DNA of 64,000 bases from Pedobacter chinensis (GCF_003339865.1 NZ_QPKV01000004.1:124001-188000), one strand, 5' to 3'; positions 1-11,986 are shown, numbered from the stretch's first letter. Notes: generated by a model not told the origin, from the letters alone. A program made the numbers and translations.

Positions 1-27
1 TTCTCCGCAGTTAGCCTAAGATGTTTA

Positions 28-330
28 TTATATCAGATTGCTGTTTTTTAGTTTGTCATACTCAGCATGTGTGCCAACAAATCTGATATATACAGTTCGT
101 ATATTGAAGAAAATCAATGCTATCAATCTATAGTTATTTCCTCTAATATTAAAAACATAACGGTCGTTACCAATTGCGTCTACTGAATTAAACATTTGTT
201 TTATTTCGTGGAAACTACTCCAATCTGCTTGTGTTTGAGTAACTAATCTATACCAGTTATTTAAAGCGTCTTCTGCATCCGCATGTTTGATAATAAAATC
301 TCTTATTATAGAATAACTGATTACAACCAT
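28..330 (-). CDS. higB: HigB-type toxin (mRNA interferase)
   Basis: Likely ribosome-dependent mRNA interferase of the HigB family (RelE fold), the toxin half of a type II toxin-antitoxin pair. The 100-residue product has the family's usual length and typical blocks: N-x-W-Y-R-L at 24-29, ADWSSFHEIK at 35-44, VFNIRGNNYRLIA at 59-71 and VYIRFVGTHAEYDK at 80-93, the C-terminal signature. It starts with ATG at 330. HigA normally follows HigB directly; here it would lie beyond the left edge, since the remaining 27 bases hold no start codon on this strand. A TAAATTTG box on the minus strand (356 to 349) and an inverted repeat at 350-383 may be its promoter and operator. Family call is firm; the partner is inferred. 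Confidence 0.85.
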   Translation of the reverse strand: MVVISYSIIRDFIIKHADAEDALNNWYRLVTQTQADWSSFHEIKQMFNSVDAIGNDRYVFNIRGNNYRLIALIFFNIRTVYIRFVGTHAEYDKLKNSNLI

Positions 331-349
331 CCCGTTTTAATATTTATTC

Positions 350-383
350 AAATTTAGATAATTTTTTTAGACTATCTAAATTT
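350..383. promoter_or_regulatory. Inverted repeat upstream of higB, candidate operator
   Basis: Arms AAATTTAGATA (350-360) and TATCTAAATTT (373-383) are perfect 11-base complements around a 12-base spacer, 20 bases upstream of the higB start. The left arm overlaps a minus-strand TAAATTTG, which fits the Bacteroidota -7 consensus TAnnTTTG. A toxin-antitoxin autoregulatory operator is the natural reading, but the region is very AT-rich. Confidence 0.4.
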
Positions 384-504
384 TTTTTAGAATTTCATAA
401 AAACAAGTAATGATCTTAATTTGGTATTTTTGCGTAACATCAGAGTTTTGTTTCATTCTTTTAAGATAACGGTTTGAGTTGATAATAATACCAAGTTAAT
501 AATC

Positions 505-1257
505 TCAAAACCCTTTAACTCGAATACTATCCACAATATAACCAACCCATTCTTTTAATAGAATTTCCCAATGACTAAGTGCATTGGCATCAGGTACAAT
601 GAAATCTGAAATATTAAAATTATGGTTCCCAAGATAGTTTGTAGGGTAAAAATCAGGCTTTTGTTCAAATATGTGATTGAATATTACTTTACTGCGTGGT
701 ATATGCCATGCACTTGTAATGACTACAACAGTGGGATTATGTTCCATTTTATTTAGAATGCCTAAGCTCAACTTAGCATTTTCAATCGTATTTCTGCTTT
801 TATTCTCCATAATTATAGACGAATCAGGAATGCCCATGCATTTTAAATAATCAGCAGCCAAATCAGCCTCAATGGGCTCCGTCCCAATAATCTTTCCACT
901 TCCACCACTAATTAATATCTTTTTTATTACTCCCGTTTTATAAAGTAAAATTGTTTGTGCCAATCTATCTCCTGATTCAGTAATTTCTAACCTGTTTTCA
1001 GGTCCGGGCTTGGAAAAGCCTCCTAGTAATATCCCAACATCGTATTTCTTTTTTAAAATACCCCGAGGTTCATAAAGGTTAAAAAAGCAACTACACACAA
1101 AAGGATTAGAAAAGATTACTAATAATCCTAAAGAAATGAACAGAAACTTTTTTCTTTTCCGCTCACTTTTGGCCCGTATAGAAAAAGCCATTGTGATTAA
1201 AACCCAAACAATAGGTTTAAGTAAAAAAATTAAAATTTTAGAAAGGATAAAACTCAT
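505..1257 (-). CDS. YdcF/SanA-like membrane protein (DUF218)
   Basis: Envelope protein of the DUF218 (YdcF/SanA/ElyC) family, 250 residues. Two N-terminal hydrophobic segments (about 8-26 and 38-60) anchor it; the DUF218 domain follows from about residue 72, with DVGILLGG, the phosphate-loop-like ISGGSG, ENKSRNTIENA and VVITSAWHIPRS in the family's order. Members are linked to cell-wall and envelope integrity, but the reaction is unproven. The gene lies 52 bases downstream of the YtxH gene on the same strand, so the two are probably co-transcribed. ATG start directly followed by the membrane segment; no oddity seen. Confidence 0.85.
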   Translation of the reverse strand: MSFILSKILIFLLKPIVWVLITMAFSIRAKSERKRKKFLFISLGLLVIFSNPFVCSCFFNLYEPRGILKKKYDVGILLGGFSKPGPENRLEITESGDRLAQTILLYKTGVIKKILISGGSGKIIGTEPIEADLAADYLKCMGIPDSSIIMENKSRNTIENAKLSLGILNKMEHNPTVVVITSAWHIPRSKVIFNHIFEQKPDFYPTNYLGNHNFNISDFIVPDANALSHWEILLKEWVGYIVDSIRVKGF

Positions 1258-1309
1258 TAATGAAAATTATCCCTAAAACTAATATTTTAATTTCATTCTA
1301 TTATAAATT

Positions 1310-1675
1310 CTACCCTTGTCCTTCCTGCACCTGATCATTCTGATGTGCATCTTCTAATATTTCCTTAATGTCAGATTTTCGTTTTTTGGTAACTTTATGC
1401 TTGAAATGAGGAACTTCATGCTCAACAATGTCATTTTCGATTGCCTCTACTCCAAAAACTTTTTCTTTTAGAAGATTATATTTATCCTGAAAACCATACC
1501 GTAAATTTTTTGCCTTGTTTGCAATTTTACCTCGCGTTCCTGATCCGCTATCTGGTGCAAACAATACACTAATTATTGCACCCACAGCTAAACCTGCTAC
1601 TAAAGCCAGCGCTATTTGAGTATTATTGTTTGATTTATGCGCTAAACATTTTCCGATTAACTTTCTATATTTCAT
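1310..1675 (-). CDS. YtxH domain-containing protein
   Basis: Small membrane-associated protein of the YtxH (general-stress-like) family, 121 residues. A hydrophobic Gly/Ala-rich segment at about 20-41 is followed directly by LFAPDSGSGTRGKI, the family signature in which a short membrane anchor runs into L-F-A-P-x-x-G-x-x-x-R. The remainder is Lys/Glu-rich and hydrophilic. In Bacteroidota such genes often respond to envelope or general stress; no regulator is adjacent here. Likely first gene of a two-gene unit with the downstream DUF218 gene. Confidence 0.85.
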   Translation of the reverse strand: MKYRKLIGKCLAHKSNNNTQIALALVAGLAVGAIISVLFAPDSGSGTRGKIANKAKNLRYGFQDKYNLLKEKVFGVEAIENDIVEHEVPHFKHKVTKKRKSDIKEILEDAHQNDQVQEGQG

Positions 1676-1789
1676 AACTATGCGTTTTTAAAAGGAACAA
1701 TTGCTGGGTTATAATGTTTCAGGAAATCTAAATCAACTGGTAATAAAGCATAATATTTGTAGGTTTAATATTTAAAATAGAAAAAATAG

Positions 1790-2170
1790 ATGGTAAAAGC
1801 AACAATAAACAAGGAGCATTATGCTTGTTCTGTAACAAATGGTGCTCATGATATCGTAGTAGATGAGCCGATTGAATTAGGCGGAACCCACAAGGGATTT
1901 GCACCAAAAGGTTTATTAATGGCTTCTCTTGCATCATGTGTGGCCATTACACTGAGGATGTATGCAGACAGAAAAGAATGGTCCGTTGATAAAATCGAGG
2001 TAGAAGTAAATATTGATACTGAAAATGGCGAAACCATATTCTTTGAAAAGATAATATGTACCGGGCAATTAACGAAAGAACAAAAGATCAGGTTAGAAGA
2101 AATAGCATCTAAATGTCCTGTAGGCAAGATTTTAACCGTCGGACACGAGGTAAGATCAAAAGTGTTATAA
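1790..2170 (+). CDS. OsmC family peroxiredoxin-like protein
   Basis: OsmC/Ohr-family protein, 126 residues, probably a thiol peroxidase reducing organic hydroperoxides in the cytoplasm. Both redox cysteines are present: Cys50 in LASCVAITLRMYA and Cys109 in ASKCPVGKIL. The G-x-x-P-K-G-L-L-M-A-S-L block just before Cys50 is typical of the family. It is divergent to the YtxH gene with a 114-base gap that must hold both promoters. Whether it is OsmC proper or the shorter YhfA-like branch cannot be settled by eye; the length favours the short branch. Confidence 0.88.
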   Translation: MVKATINKEHYACSVTNGAHDIVVDEPIELGGTHKGFAPKGLLMASLASCVAITLRMYADRKEWSVDKIEVEVNIDTENGETIFFEKIICTGQLTKEQKIRLEEIASKCPVGKILTVGHEVRSKVL

Positions 2171-2254
2171 CCAAATGGTGCAAAACTCGTTTCATAATCC
2201 TGAAAAGCTTTAATTATCTTTGTGTGACTTCTATTTTCAGAAGTAAAATTATTT

Positions 2255-3508
2255 ATGGCTACCGAAATTAAATGCCCAAACTGTGCTCATGTTTTTCCAA
2301 TGGAAGAAGCCATGGCCGAAGATTATAAGAAAGAGTTGCGAGAGAAGATGATGTCTTTTACCAGGCAAAAAGATGAAGAATTTCAACGCAAACTGGCTTT
2401 GTTGGAAAGCGAAAAGCAACAACAACAAAAAGCTTTTGATGCTAAATTGGTTGAAGAAAAAACCAAACTAAAAGATGATCTGGAAGGAAATTTACGGAAG
2501 AGCATTGCAGCAGATTTCGAAACCAAGCTCCAGATGCTTGAGGGTACGGCCAAAGAAAATGAAGAGAAACTAAAGCTGGCCAGAGAAAAGGAACTGGAGT
2601 TTTTACGTCGTGAGCAAAGTTTGAAGGTTAAGGAAGAGGAAATGGAATTGGCTTTTCAACGTAAAATGCAGGAGCAACGCAATGAGTTGGTGGAGCAAAT
2701 CCGAAAGCAAGAAGCCGAAAAAAACAGCATTAAAGACACGGAGCATCAATTAAGATTAAAAGAACTCGAAAAACAGCTTGACGATCAGAAAAAACTGGCC
2801 GAAGAAATGAAACGTAAAGCTGAACAAGGCAGCATGCAATTGCAGGGCGAAGTTCAGGAATTGATTTTAGAGGAACTGTTACGAAGCAACTTTCCTTTTG
2901 ATTTGATTGAAGAGGTCGGAAAAGGCGTTCGTGGAGCCGATTGTGTTCAGGTGGTACGCAATCAATTTGGGCAGGAATGTGGTAAAATCATCTACGAAAG
3001 TAAACGAACCAAAGATTTCGGCGGCGATTGGATTGAAAAACTAAAAAAAGACATGCGCAGCATGGGTGTTGATGTTGCCGTAATTGTAAGTCAATGCTAT
3101 CCAAAAGGGATGGATTGTTTTGGGCAAAGAGACGGTGTTTGGATTTGCTCTTTTGAAGAGGTAAATGCGGTCGCCTATGTTTTACGCGATGGAATTTTAC
3201 GTTTATCAAGCGCCATGAAATCACAAGAAAACCGGGGCGATAAAATGCACATGCTTTATGATTACCTGACAGGAGCGGAGTTTTCTGAACAATGGAAAGC
3301 GATTCGTGAAGGCTTTATGAGTATGAAATTATCAATCCAACGGGAACGGGATGCAATGGAGCGTTTATGGAAAGCACGTGAAAAACAACTGGAAAAAGTG
3401 TTATTAAATGCAACTCATATCCGGGGTTCTATTGAAGGCATTGCAGGAAGCGACAGCATTCAGTTAAGTTTAACTGATGAGGATGATGAGCAATTACTTT
3501 TGGAGTAA
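2255..3508 (+). CDS. DUF2130 protein, coiled coil plus PD-(D/E)XK-like domain
   Basis: DUF2130 family protein of 417 residues, cytoplasmic, function unproven. It opens with a short zinc-ribbon-like CPNCAHVF (residues 7-14), continues as a long charged coiled coil (about 25-205), and then enters a compact domain with Asp229 in GVRGADCVQVV and the pair Glu248-x-Lys250 in IIYESKRTKDF. This D...ExK arrangement is that of PD-(D/E)XK nucleases, a clan to which DUF2130 has been assigned. A nuclease role is inference. No operon partner: OsmC is 84 bases upstream and the next gene lies beyond a repeat. Confidence 0.85.
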   Translation: MATEIKCPNCAHVFPMEEAMAEDYKKELREKMMSFTRQKDEEFQRKLALLESEKQQQQKAFDAKLVEEKTKLKDDLEGNLRKSIAADFETKLQMLEGTAKENEEKLKLAREKELEFLRREQSLKVKEEEMELAFQRKMQEQRNELVEQIRKQEAEKNSIKDTEHQLRLKELEKQLDDQKKLAEEMKRKAEQGSMQLQGEVQELILEELLRSNFPFDLIEEVGKGVRGADCVQVVRNQFGQECGKIIYESKRTKDFGGDWIEKLKKDMRSMGVDVAVIVSQCYPKGMDCFGQRDGVWICSFEEVNAVAYVLRDGILRLSSAMKSQENRGDKMHMLYDYLTGAEFSEQWKAIREGFMSMKLSIQRERDAMERLWKAREKQLEKVLLNATHIRGSIEGIAGSDSIQLSLTDEDDEQLLLE

Positions 3509-3587
3509 AATTACCCACAGATGGACAGGATGAACGCCAGTAAATCGTATCGACACCAACTATGAAAGGCCGTTACCTGAATTTACC

Positions 3588-5906
<2,319 letters not shown>

Positions 5907-5959
5907 TCTTACAAGTTTAACCGCAAAGGACGCAAAGTTTTTCGCAAAGAACACAAGGT

Positions 5960-6751
5960 TTAATTAGCCGTAGCGTCTAATTCTAGTCTTAGCGTCTTTA
6001 TTCTAGTCGTAGCGTCTCGCTACGACTTTTTTATTTTACGCTCACTACAACATTATTTTTTAAAAGAGTTGTCCCGCAGATTAAACAGATTGCCGCAGAA
6101 ACCGAAAAGTTAATTCTTATGTTTGGAACATTATTATCCCTGCGCGAGGCTATCGTGTGGAGATAGTTATATAGATTTGTGCGTCATTCCTGTAAAAAAC
6201 GAGAATCTTAATGTAATATACGTGGTTAACCAGCTAATTCTAGTCTTAGCGTCTAATTCTAGTCATAGGTCTCTTTACTCTAGTCGTAGCGTCTCGCTAC
6301 GACTTTTTTATTTTACGCTCACTACAACATTATTTTTTAAAAGAGTTGTCCCGCAGATTAAACAGATTGCCGCAGAAACCGAAAAGTTAATTCTTATGTT
6401 TGGAACATTATTATCCCTGCGCGAGCCTGTCGTGTGGAGATAGGTATATAGATTTGTGCGTCATTCCTGTGAAAACGGGAATTTTAACGCAACTACGTGG
6501 TTAACCAGCTAATTCTAGTCGTAGTGTCTCTTTACTCTAGTCGTAGTGTCTCGCTACGACTTTTTTATTTTACGCTCACTACAACATTATTTTTTAAAAG
6601 AGTTGTCCCGCAGATTAAACAGATTGCCGCAAAACCGAAAAATTAATTCTTATGTTTGGAACATTATTATCCCTGCGCGAGGCTATCGTGTGGAGATAGG
6701 TATATAGATTTGTGCGTATTCCTAATTCTAGTCGTAGCGTCTCGCTACGAC
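5960..6751. repeat. Tandem array of palindrome-led repeats
   Basis: Fills the gap between the GH97 and thioesterase genes. Units begin with the GTCGTAGCG/CGCTACGAC palindrome at 6006, 6283, 6540 and 6731 (steps 277, 257, 191); the first three continue with a shared body containing CGCTCACTACAACATTA, CAGATTGCCGCA and CCCTGCGCGAG, the last is cut to the palindrome plus TTTTTTATTT. Degenerate copies (TAGTCTTAGCGTC) precede units. The palindrome with its T-run could act as a terminator in each unit. From 6760 to 7047 I see nothing recognisable. Confidence 0.85.
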
Positions 6752-7047
6752 TTTTTTATTTACTAAATAAGCCTAAGCATTCGTCATACTGACCTGTAGC
6801 AAAGCGGAAAGCTACGAAGTAAATTCATTTTGCAAGTAGTTACAGTATTAAATATCTTATAGCTATTGGCAATTAGCATCTTATTCGTATAAGCCCATGA
6901 AATAAATCCAGTCTGAGGCCTGCGAATACATTGCAAGGGTTAGTCTAAACCAGGTTGATATTATTGTATAAAAAATAATTTTCGCATATTGCTGTCAGCA
7001 AATTATTTGCGTAAATCATTTTAATCTGCGTGGATAAACCAACAAAT

Positions 7048-7524
7048 ATGGCCAGAACAAAAAAACACATCGAACTTCAGTTTTTAAGCGAGCCATCTGA
7101 TGTAAACTATGGCGGGAAGGTTCATGGTGGAATGATGATGAAATGGATTGATCAGGCTGCTTTCGCTTGTGCCCTACAATGGAGCCAATCTTATTGTGTA
7201 ACGGTTTACGTAGGAGGAATACGGTTCTTCCACCCGGTGCATATCGGCCATTTGGTTAAAATGGATGCCCGGATTATTTATACCGGCAAAACAAGTATGC
7301 ATATTGCTGTTGATGCTTTTTCCAAGCCCGTTGGTCAGGCTGAATTTGTGAAAAACACCCATTGCATCATTGTTTTTGTAGCTGTTGATGATGATGGTCA
7401 GCCGAAACCAATCCCTGCATTTAAACCTAAAACAGAGAAGGAAATTGCCATGCATGGTTATGCCATTAAACTAATGGAATTGCGTAAGAGCATTGATAAA
7501 GAGATGGAACCTTATATCGTTTAA
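7048..7524 (+). CDS. Acyl-CoA thioesterase (hotdog fold)
   Basis: Cytoplasmic acyl-CoA hydrolase of the YciA/BACH hotdog branch, 158 residues from ATG 7048; an in-frame GTG at 7030 would add six residues. Diagnostic blocks are the N-terminal SEPSDVNYGGKVHGGMMMKWID, with the Asn-x-x-G-x-x-H-G-G substrate loop and the Asp at the start of the long helix, then FFHPVHIGHLVKMDARI and the TGKTSMHIAVD strand. It would hydrolyse fatty acyl-CoA to free acid and CoA. It stands alone between two repeat arrays, so context adds nothing. Confidence 0.88.
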   Translation: MARTKKHIELQFLSEPSDVNYGGKVHGGMMMKWIDQAAFACALQWSQSYCVTVYVGGIRFFHPVHIGHLVKMDARIIYTGKTSMHIAVDAFSKPVGQAEFVKNTHCIIVFVAVDDDGQPKPIPAFKPKTEKEIAMHGYAIKLMELRKSIDKEMEPYIV

Positions 7525-7744
7525 TCACAATTGAAGGCTGGTAATGAAGACCATGCAAGATGATGATATTCTAACCTTCGATAGGGGCTTAAGACGCATT
7601 TGGTTCGGAGTTGGTTCGGACTTGTGACAATTCTACCCGACTAAACCCCTACCTAAATCTGAGTTCAATCTGTACTAATAGTTGTATATCCTATACTGAA
7701 ATACGTTTACAATATGTCTGATACTGAAAAATTGTAATCCTATA

Positions 7745-8635
7745 TTAATAGAGGACGGCTGACTTACGAAGTTTCGCTGGGTTGTGGACTGGTAAAACTT
7801 CGTAAGTCTGATCGTGATAATCGTCATCGTAAGCAGGAACAAGCTTTGACTGTCATATAGATATAGCTGAGGAGTTCTTAAATGTCTCAGGATGTTTGGC
7901 CTCTCTTAATCGTCATTGCGGGAAGGAACGACAAAGCAATCTGTTTTGCTATCGTAATTGCATTGGAAAGATTGCTTCACTCCAACACACTCATCCCTTC
8001 TTCAGCAATAGGCTTTTTAAACTTTCGAAGTTCTCCCAAGCGATTTCCCTTTGAAACTTCGCAAGTTGAGCTTCAAGCTGACTTACGAAGTTTCGCTGGG
8101 TTGTGGACTGGTAAAACTTCGTAAGTCTGATCGTGATAATCGTCATCGTAAGCAGGAACAAGCTTTGACTGCCATATAGATATAGCTGAGGTGTTCTTAA
8201 ATGTCTCAGGACGTTTGGCCCCTCTTAATCGTCATTGCGGGAAGGAACGACAAAGCAATCTGTTTTGCTATCGTAATTGCATTGGAAAGATTGCTTCACT
8301 CCAACACACTCATCCCTTCTTCAGCAATAGGCTTTTTAAACTTTCGAAGTTCTCCCAAGCGATTTCCCTTTGAAGCTTCGCAAGTTGAGCTTCAAGCTGA
8401 CTTACGAAGTTTCGCTGGGTTGTGGACTGGTAAAACTTCGTAAGTCTGATCGTGATAATCGTCATCGTGCGTAGGAACAAGCATTTGACTGTCATATAGA
8501 GATATAGTCGAGGTGTTCTTAAATGTCTCAGGACGTTTGGTCTCTCTTAATTATCATCGTGCGTAGGAATAAGCATTTGATTGCCATATAGAGATATAGA
8601 TCATATAGCTGAGGTGTTCTTAGATATCTCAGGTG
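7745..8635. repeat. Composite 319-bp tandem repeat array (family A, forward)
   Basis: About two and a half units in the gap before the PIG-L gene. Each holds a 48-base palindrome with 14-base arms GACTTACGAAGTTT and AAACTTCGTAAGTC (7761-7808, 8080-8127, 8399-8446; exact steps of 319), a TATAGCTGAGG/GTTCTTAAATGTCTCAGG module, and a CGTCATTGCGGG...GATTGCTTCACTCC module. The last unit decays after about 8450. Related single or tandem copies lie at 18.55, 41.94 and 61.7 kb. Between 7525 and 7745, and from 8640 to 8787, nothing else is recognised. Confidence 0.9.
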
Positions 8636-8787
8636 GTTAAATAACCATTCTCTGCAAAAATCTGCGTAACCCTATAGGGATTAAAATTAAACTAAACTTT
8701 AGTCAATTACTTTGTTTGTACCTTTTTCGTTTCCAATCACCTGAAATAAAACCATTTTAAGCATATTTGCTTCACAAAACAAATTCT

Positions 8788-11256
8788 ATGTTTAAAAGAC
8801 TAACCATTATATTCATCCTTGGTTTTTTTGCGGTTTTCTGTTCCGCACAGCAAATAAGACCAGCAAAATCATCAGAAATTTATCGGGAATTAAAAACCTT
8901 AAAACATATCCCTAAAGTGCTTTATCTCGCAGCACATCCTGATGATGAAAATACAGGATTATTATCCTGGTTAGTTAATGATCAGAATGTAGAAACAGCA
9001 TATTTATCAATTACAAGAGGTGATGGCGGGCAAAATCTTTTAGGTACCGAACAAAGCGCTGCTTTAGGTTTAATCAGAACACATGAGCTTTTGGAGGCCC
9101 GAAAACTTGATGGTGCCCAGCAATTTTTCACAAGGGCAATTGATTTTGGCTTTTCTAAAAATACAGATGATACATTTAAGCAATGGGATGCAGACAGCAT
9201 TACGGCCGATGTGGTTTGGGTAATCAGAAAATTCAGACCAGATGTGATCATCTGTCGGTTTCCGCCAACTTCAGCTGCAGGCCATGGTCAACATTCAGCA
9301 TCAGCAGTAATTGCAGAAAAAGCATTCAAGGCTGCGGGTGATAAAAACATGTTCCCAAATCAATTGAAATATGCAGGTATCTGGCAACCGAAAAGAATGT
9401 TGTGGAATACTTTTCGTTTTGGATCTACAAATACCACCGCAGAAAATCAACTCAAGATTAATGTTGGGCAATATAATGCCCAATTAGGTATGGGCTATGG
9501 GGAACTTGCAGGCTTAAGCAGAAGTTTACATAAAAGCCAGGGAGCCGGAACGCAATCCATAGCGGGGATCAGGACTGAATACTTTACTCATGTTTTAGGA
9601 ACACCGGCAAAAGAATCCCTTTTCGATAAAATACCAATGAACTGGTCAGATAAAGGAATTGGAGATATTGATGAACTGATTGATATCATTTTATTATCAT
9701 TCGACTATAATCGTCTTGACAAGAGTTTGCATGGATTACTGATGCTGCGAAAAAGAATTGCTGAACTACCGGATGTAAACCTGAGAAGAGATAAGCTTGA
9801 AGCAATTGATCATATCATTTTAAGCTGTACCGGATTTATGGGGGAAGTGGTAACAAACCAGGCTGAAGCTATTGCTGGTGGCAGTTATAATTTTCGCTTA
9901 AACGTTATTGCGAGATCTTCAAGTCCGGTAATATTAGAAAGGGTAAACTGGATTAATTTAACTGATAATTTAAACAGGAAGCTCTCCGCAGACTCACTGA
10001 TTACAATAGAACGCAAAATTCAAATCCCCGCCAATGCACCTTTGACCGAACCTTACTGGTTAGAAAAACCTGTTAAAAATGCCGCAACTTTTAGTGTAGC
10101 GAATGATACGTTAATTGGAGCGGCAGAAACCGAAGCTGCTTTGAATGTTTCATTATCATTAAAAATAGGAATTGAAAAGTTTGAGGTTAAATTGCCATTA
10201 TCTTACAAAAAATTAGATCCCGTTAAAGGAGATGTAGTGGAGCAGTTAAGAATTGTTCCAGCCTTGGATCTAAGCTTTGCTGAACCCGTTTATTTTGCAA
10301 GAGAAAAGGAAGATTTAAAGGTTACACTTCGGTTAAAGGCCAATAAATATATCAATTATGGCAAGGTAAGTTTCAAAATAGGAAATACCATCATCAAAAC
10401 TTTTACAGGAATCAATCTTCCAGAAAACACAATTACCATTAAAGATTTTCTTATTCCTGCCGAAGATTTAGCAAAAATTAAAGCCAGCCAAAATAAGCTG
10501 GAGGCTGTATTCACTTCAGAGAATGATGAGTTAACCAAAGGACAAATACTGATTCAATACCCACACTTACCTTCATTGCAATACTTTGTTCCTGCAGCAA
10601 GCTGGTTATTAAAGGGGAATATAAAAGTGACCGCTAAAAGGATTGGTTACATCCAGGGTGCAGGAGATTTAATTCCTGAATTTTTACGTCAGGGAGGATT
10701 ACAGGTTGATATACTAAACGAATCTGATATTTTAAATCCAGTCAAATTGGCCACTTATGATGCCATTGTAACTGGTGTAAGGGTAATTAACACGGAGAAA
10801 AGAATCAAGAACTGGCAAACGGCGTTAAAGGGTTATGTTGAAAACGGAGGAACAATGATAATGCAATATAACACCACTCAGGATATGGCCTTGCAGGATT
10901 TTGGTGTTTATCCTTTTAGCATCAGCGGAAAAAGGGTTACCGAAGAAAATGCTTCGGTAAAATTCTTAAATCCAAATCATAAGCTATTGAACTATCCGAA
11001 TAAAATTACTGCTGAAGATTTTAATGGCTGGGTACAGGAACGCGGTGCTTATTTTCCTGATAAATGGGATGAAAAATATGAACCATTATTTGAAATGAAT
11101 GATACAGGTGAAGAATCCCTGAAGGGTTCAACTTTATATGCAAAGTACGGTAAGGGCAATTTCATCTATACATCACTGGCATTTTTTAGGCAATTACCTG
11201 CTGGCAATGTTGGCGCAGCAAGATTGTTTTTTAACTTTATATCGATAGGTAAGTAA
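8788..11256 (+). CDS. PIG-L family deacetylase, secreted, multidomain
   Basis: Secreted zinc-dependent N-deacetylase of the PIG-L/LmbE family, 822 residues. ATG 8788 is preferred over an upstream in-frame TTG because it begins a clean signal peptide ending near FCSAQQ. Metal ligands are visible: His50-Pro-Asp-Asp-Glu54 (AAHPDDEN) and the later GHGQH (His166, His169). After the roughly 270-residue catalytic domain come beta-rich segments and a C-terminal region (about 630-820) with GRQGGLQV- and GGTMIMQYN-like strands that resembles a glutamine-amidotransferase-like fold, as in many Bacteroidota relatives. It probably acts on an N-acetylated sugar or sugar conjugate. A sodium symporter and DUF2911 follow after a toxin-antitoxin pair, suggesting a transport-plus-hydrolysis unit that was interrupted. 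Confidence 0.88.
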   Translation: MFKRLTIIFILGFFAVFCSAQQIRPAKSSEIYRELKTLKHIPKVLYLAAHPDDENTGLLSWLVNDQNVETAYLSITRGDGGQNLLGTEQSAALGLIRTHELLEARKLDGAQQFFTRAIDFGFSKNTDDTFKQWDADSITADVVWVIRKFRPDVIICRFPPTSAAGHGQHSASAVIAEKAFKAAGDKNMFPNQLKYAGIWQPKRMLWNTFRFGSTNTTAENQLKINVGQYNAQLGMGYGELAGLSRSLHKSQGAGTQSIAGIRTEYFTHVLGTPAKESLFDKIPMNWSDKGIGDIDELIDIILLSFDYNRLDKSLHGLLMLRKRIAELPDVNLRRDKLEAIDHIILSCTGFMGEVVTNQAEAIAGGSYNFRLNVIARSSSPVILERVNWINLTDNLNRKLSADSLITIERKIQIPANAPLTEPYWLEKPVKNAATFSVANDTLIGAAETEAALNVSLSLKIGIEKFEVKLPLSYKKLDPVKGDVVEQLRIVPALDLSFAEPVYFAREKEDLKVTLRLKANKYINYGKVSFKIGNTIIKTFTGINLPENTITIKDFLIPAEDLAKIKASQNKLEAVFTSENDELTKGQILIQYPHLPSLQYFVPAASWLLKGNIKVTAKRIGYIQGAGDLIPEFLRQGGLQVDILNESDILNPVKLATYDAIVTGVRVINTEKRIKNWQTALKGYVENGGTMIMQYNTTQDMALQDFGVYPFSISGKRVTEENASVKFLNPNHKLLNYPNKITAEDFNGWVQERGAYFPDKWDEKYEPLFEMNDTGEESLKGSTLYAKYGKGNFIYTSLAFFRQLPAGNVGAARLFFNFISIGK

Positions 11257-11320
11257 ATGAAATAAAGTTTTTACTTGGTTTAAACTGCTAAACTTTATAG
11301 GGTTATAAAAATCTTTTAGT

Positions 11321-11328
11321 TAAATTTG
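11321..11328 (+). promoter_or_regulatory. Candidate -7 promoter box for the toxin-antitoxin pair
   Basis: TAAATTTG matches the Bacteroidota -7 element TAnnTTTG. It ends 4 bases before ATG 11333, implying an almost leaderless message or use of the second in-frame ATG at 11342. No good TTTG lies 19 bases upstream, so the call is tentative. Confidence 0.35.
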
Positions 11329-11332
11329 AAAT

Positions 11333-11554
11333 ATGGACACCATGCGAATAGACATATTGAACCCTAAAGCTGCCAAGCTTTTAAAAGATTTAGCGGATCT
11401 GAATCTAATTGCAATTCAAGATACTTCCAAAAATGGCTTCGCTGATATATTGAAAAAATTAAGGTCTAAATCCAATTCAATACCTACGATGGAAGAAATA
11501 ACAAAGGAGGTGGAGCTGGTACGATCTAAGCGTTATGCAAAATCAGAGAAATAG
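11333..11554 (+). CDS. Putative antitoxin of a PIN toxin pair
   Basis: Small protein of 73 residues lying directly upstream of, and overlapping by 20 bases, a PIN-domain gene; that arrangement is standard for an antitoxin. The sequence RIDILNPKAAKLLKDLADL at 4-22 is like the start of Bacteroidota antitoxins in which an N-terminal strand is followed by a helix; the C-terminal half (KKLRSKSNS...EEVELVRSKRYAKSEK) is charged and may bind the toxin. I do not recognise a DNA-binding fold with certainty. ATG 11342 is an alternative start because the promoter box is so close. Confidence 0.7.
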   Translation: MDTMRIDILNPKAAKLLKDLADLNLIAIQDTSKNGFADILKKLRSKSNSIPTMEEITKEVELVRSKRYAKSEK

Positions 11555-11968
11555 AATAATTATCGATACCAATCTTTGGATTAGTTTTTTAATTACCCAA
11601 GACTTTTCTAAACTCGATAAAATTATCTTTTCAAAAAAAACCATATTAATCTTTAGCCAAGAATTGTTAGATGAATTTCTGGAGGTTGTTAAACGTCCAA
11701 AGCTTAGGCAATACTTTATTCAAGAGGATTTAGAAGAACTTCTGGAAACTATTGATGAATACGCAGAATTTGTTGAAGTAAAAACAAGGATAAATATCTG
11801 TCGTGATGAAAAAGATAATTTTTTGCTCTCCCTTTCTGTGGATGGAAATGTAGATTTCTGTTGACGGGAGACAAGGATCTGTTAACGCTTAATAATATAG
11901 GTAAAACCAAAATCACTACAATTTCAATATTTATGGAAGATGAGTTGATGAAAATCTTAAATAAATAA
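11535..11968 (+). pseudogene. PIN-domain toxin, frameshifted
   Basis: Putative ribonuclease toxin of the PIN family (subclass with the COG1569-like IIIDTNLWISFLI start). Acidic residues visible are Asp11, the Glu in SQELLDEFLEV and the Asp pair in RDEKDNFLL. The open frame stops at 11864 after GNVDFC. One base later in frame the expected continuation appears, FLLTGDKDLLTL, then TKITTISIFMEDEL, ending at 11968. A single missing T in the run around 11849-11852 would explain this. The last catalytic Asp (TGDKD) is therefore lost from the annotated frame, so the toxin should be inactive unless the base is a sequencing error. It is translationally coupled to the antitoxin. Confidence 0.8.
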
Positions 11969-11986
11969 TTTGAATATATTGATATA

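Noticed and set aside
7745..8635. Possible CRISPR array
   Set aside because: Units are hundreds of bases, nearly identical throughout, without short repeats and unique spacers, and no cas genes are present; the same applies to the 14.6, 44.9 and 61.7 kb arrays.
5960..8640. Short plus-strand frames inside the palindrome arrays (e.g. 6123-6443, 7882-8124, 8201-8443)
   Set aside because: They recur with each repeat unit and have no protein-like composition or known motif.
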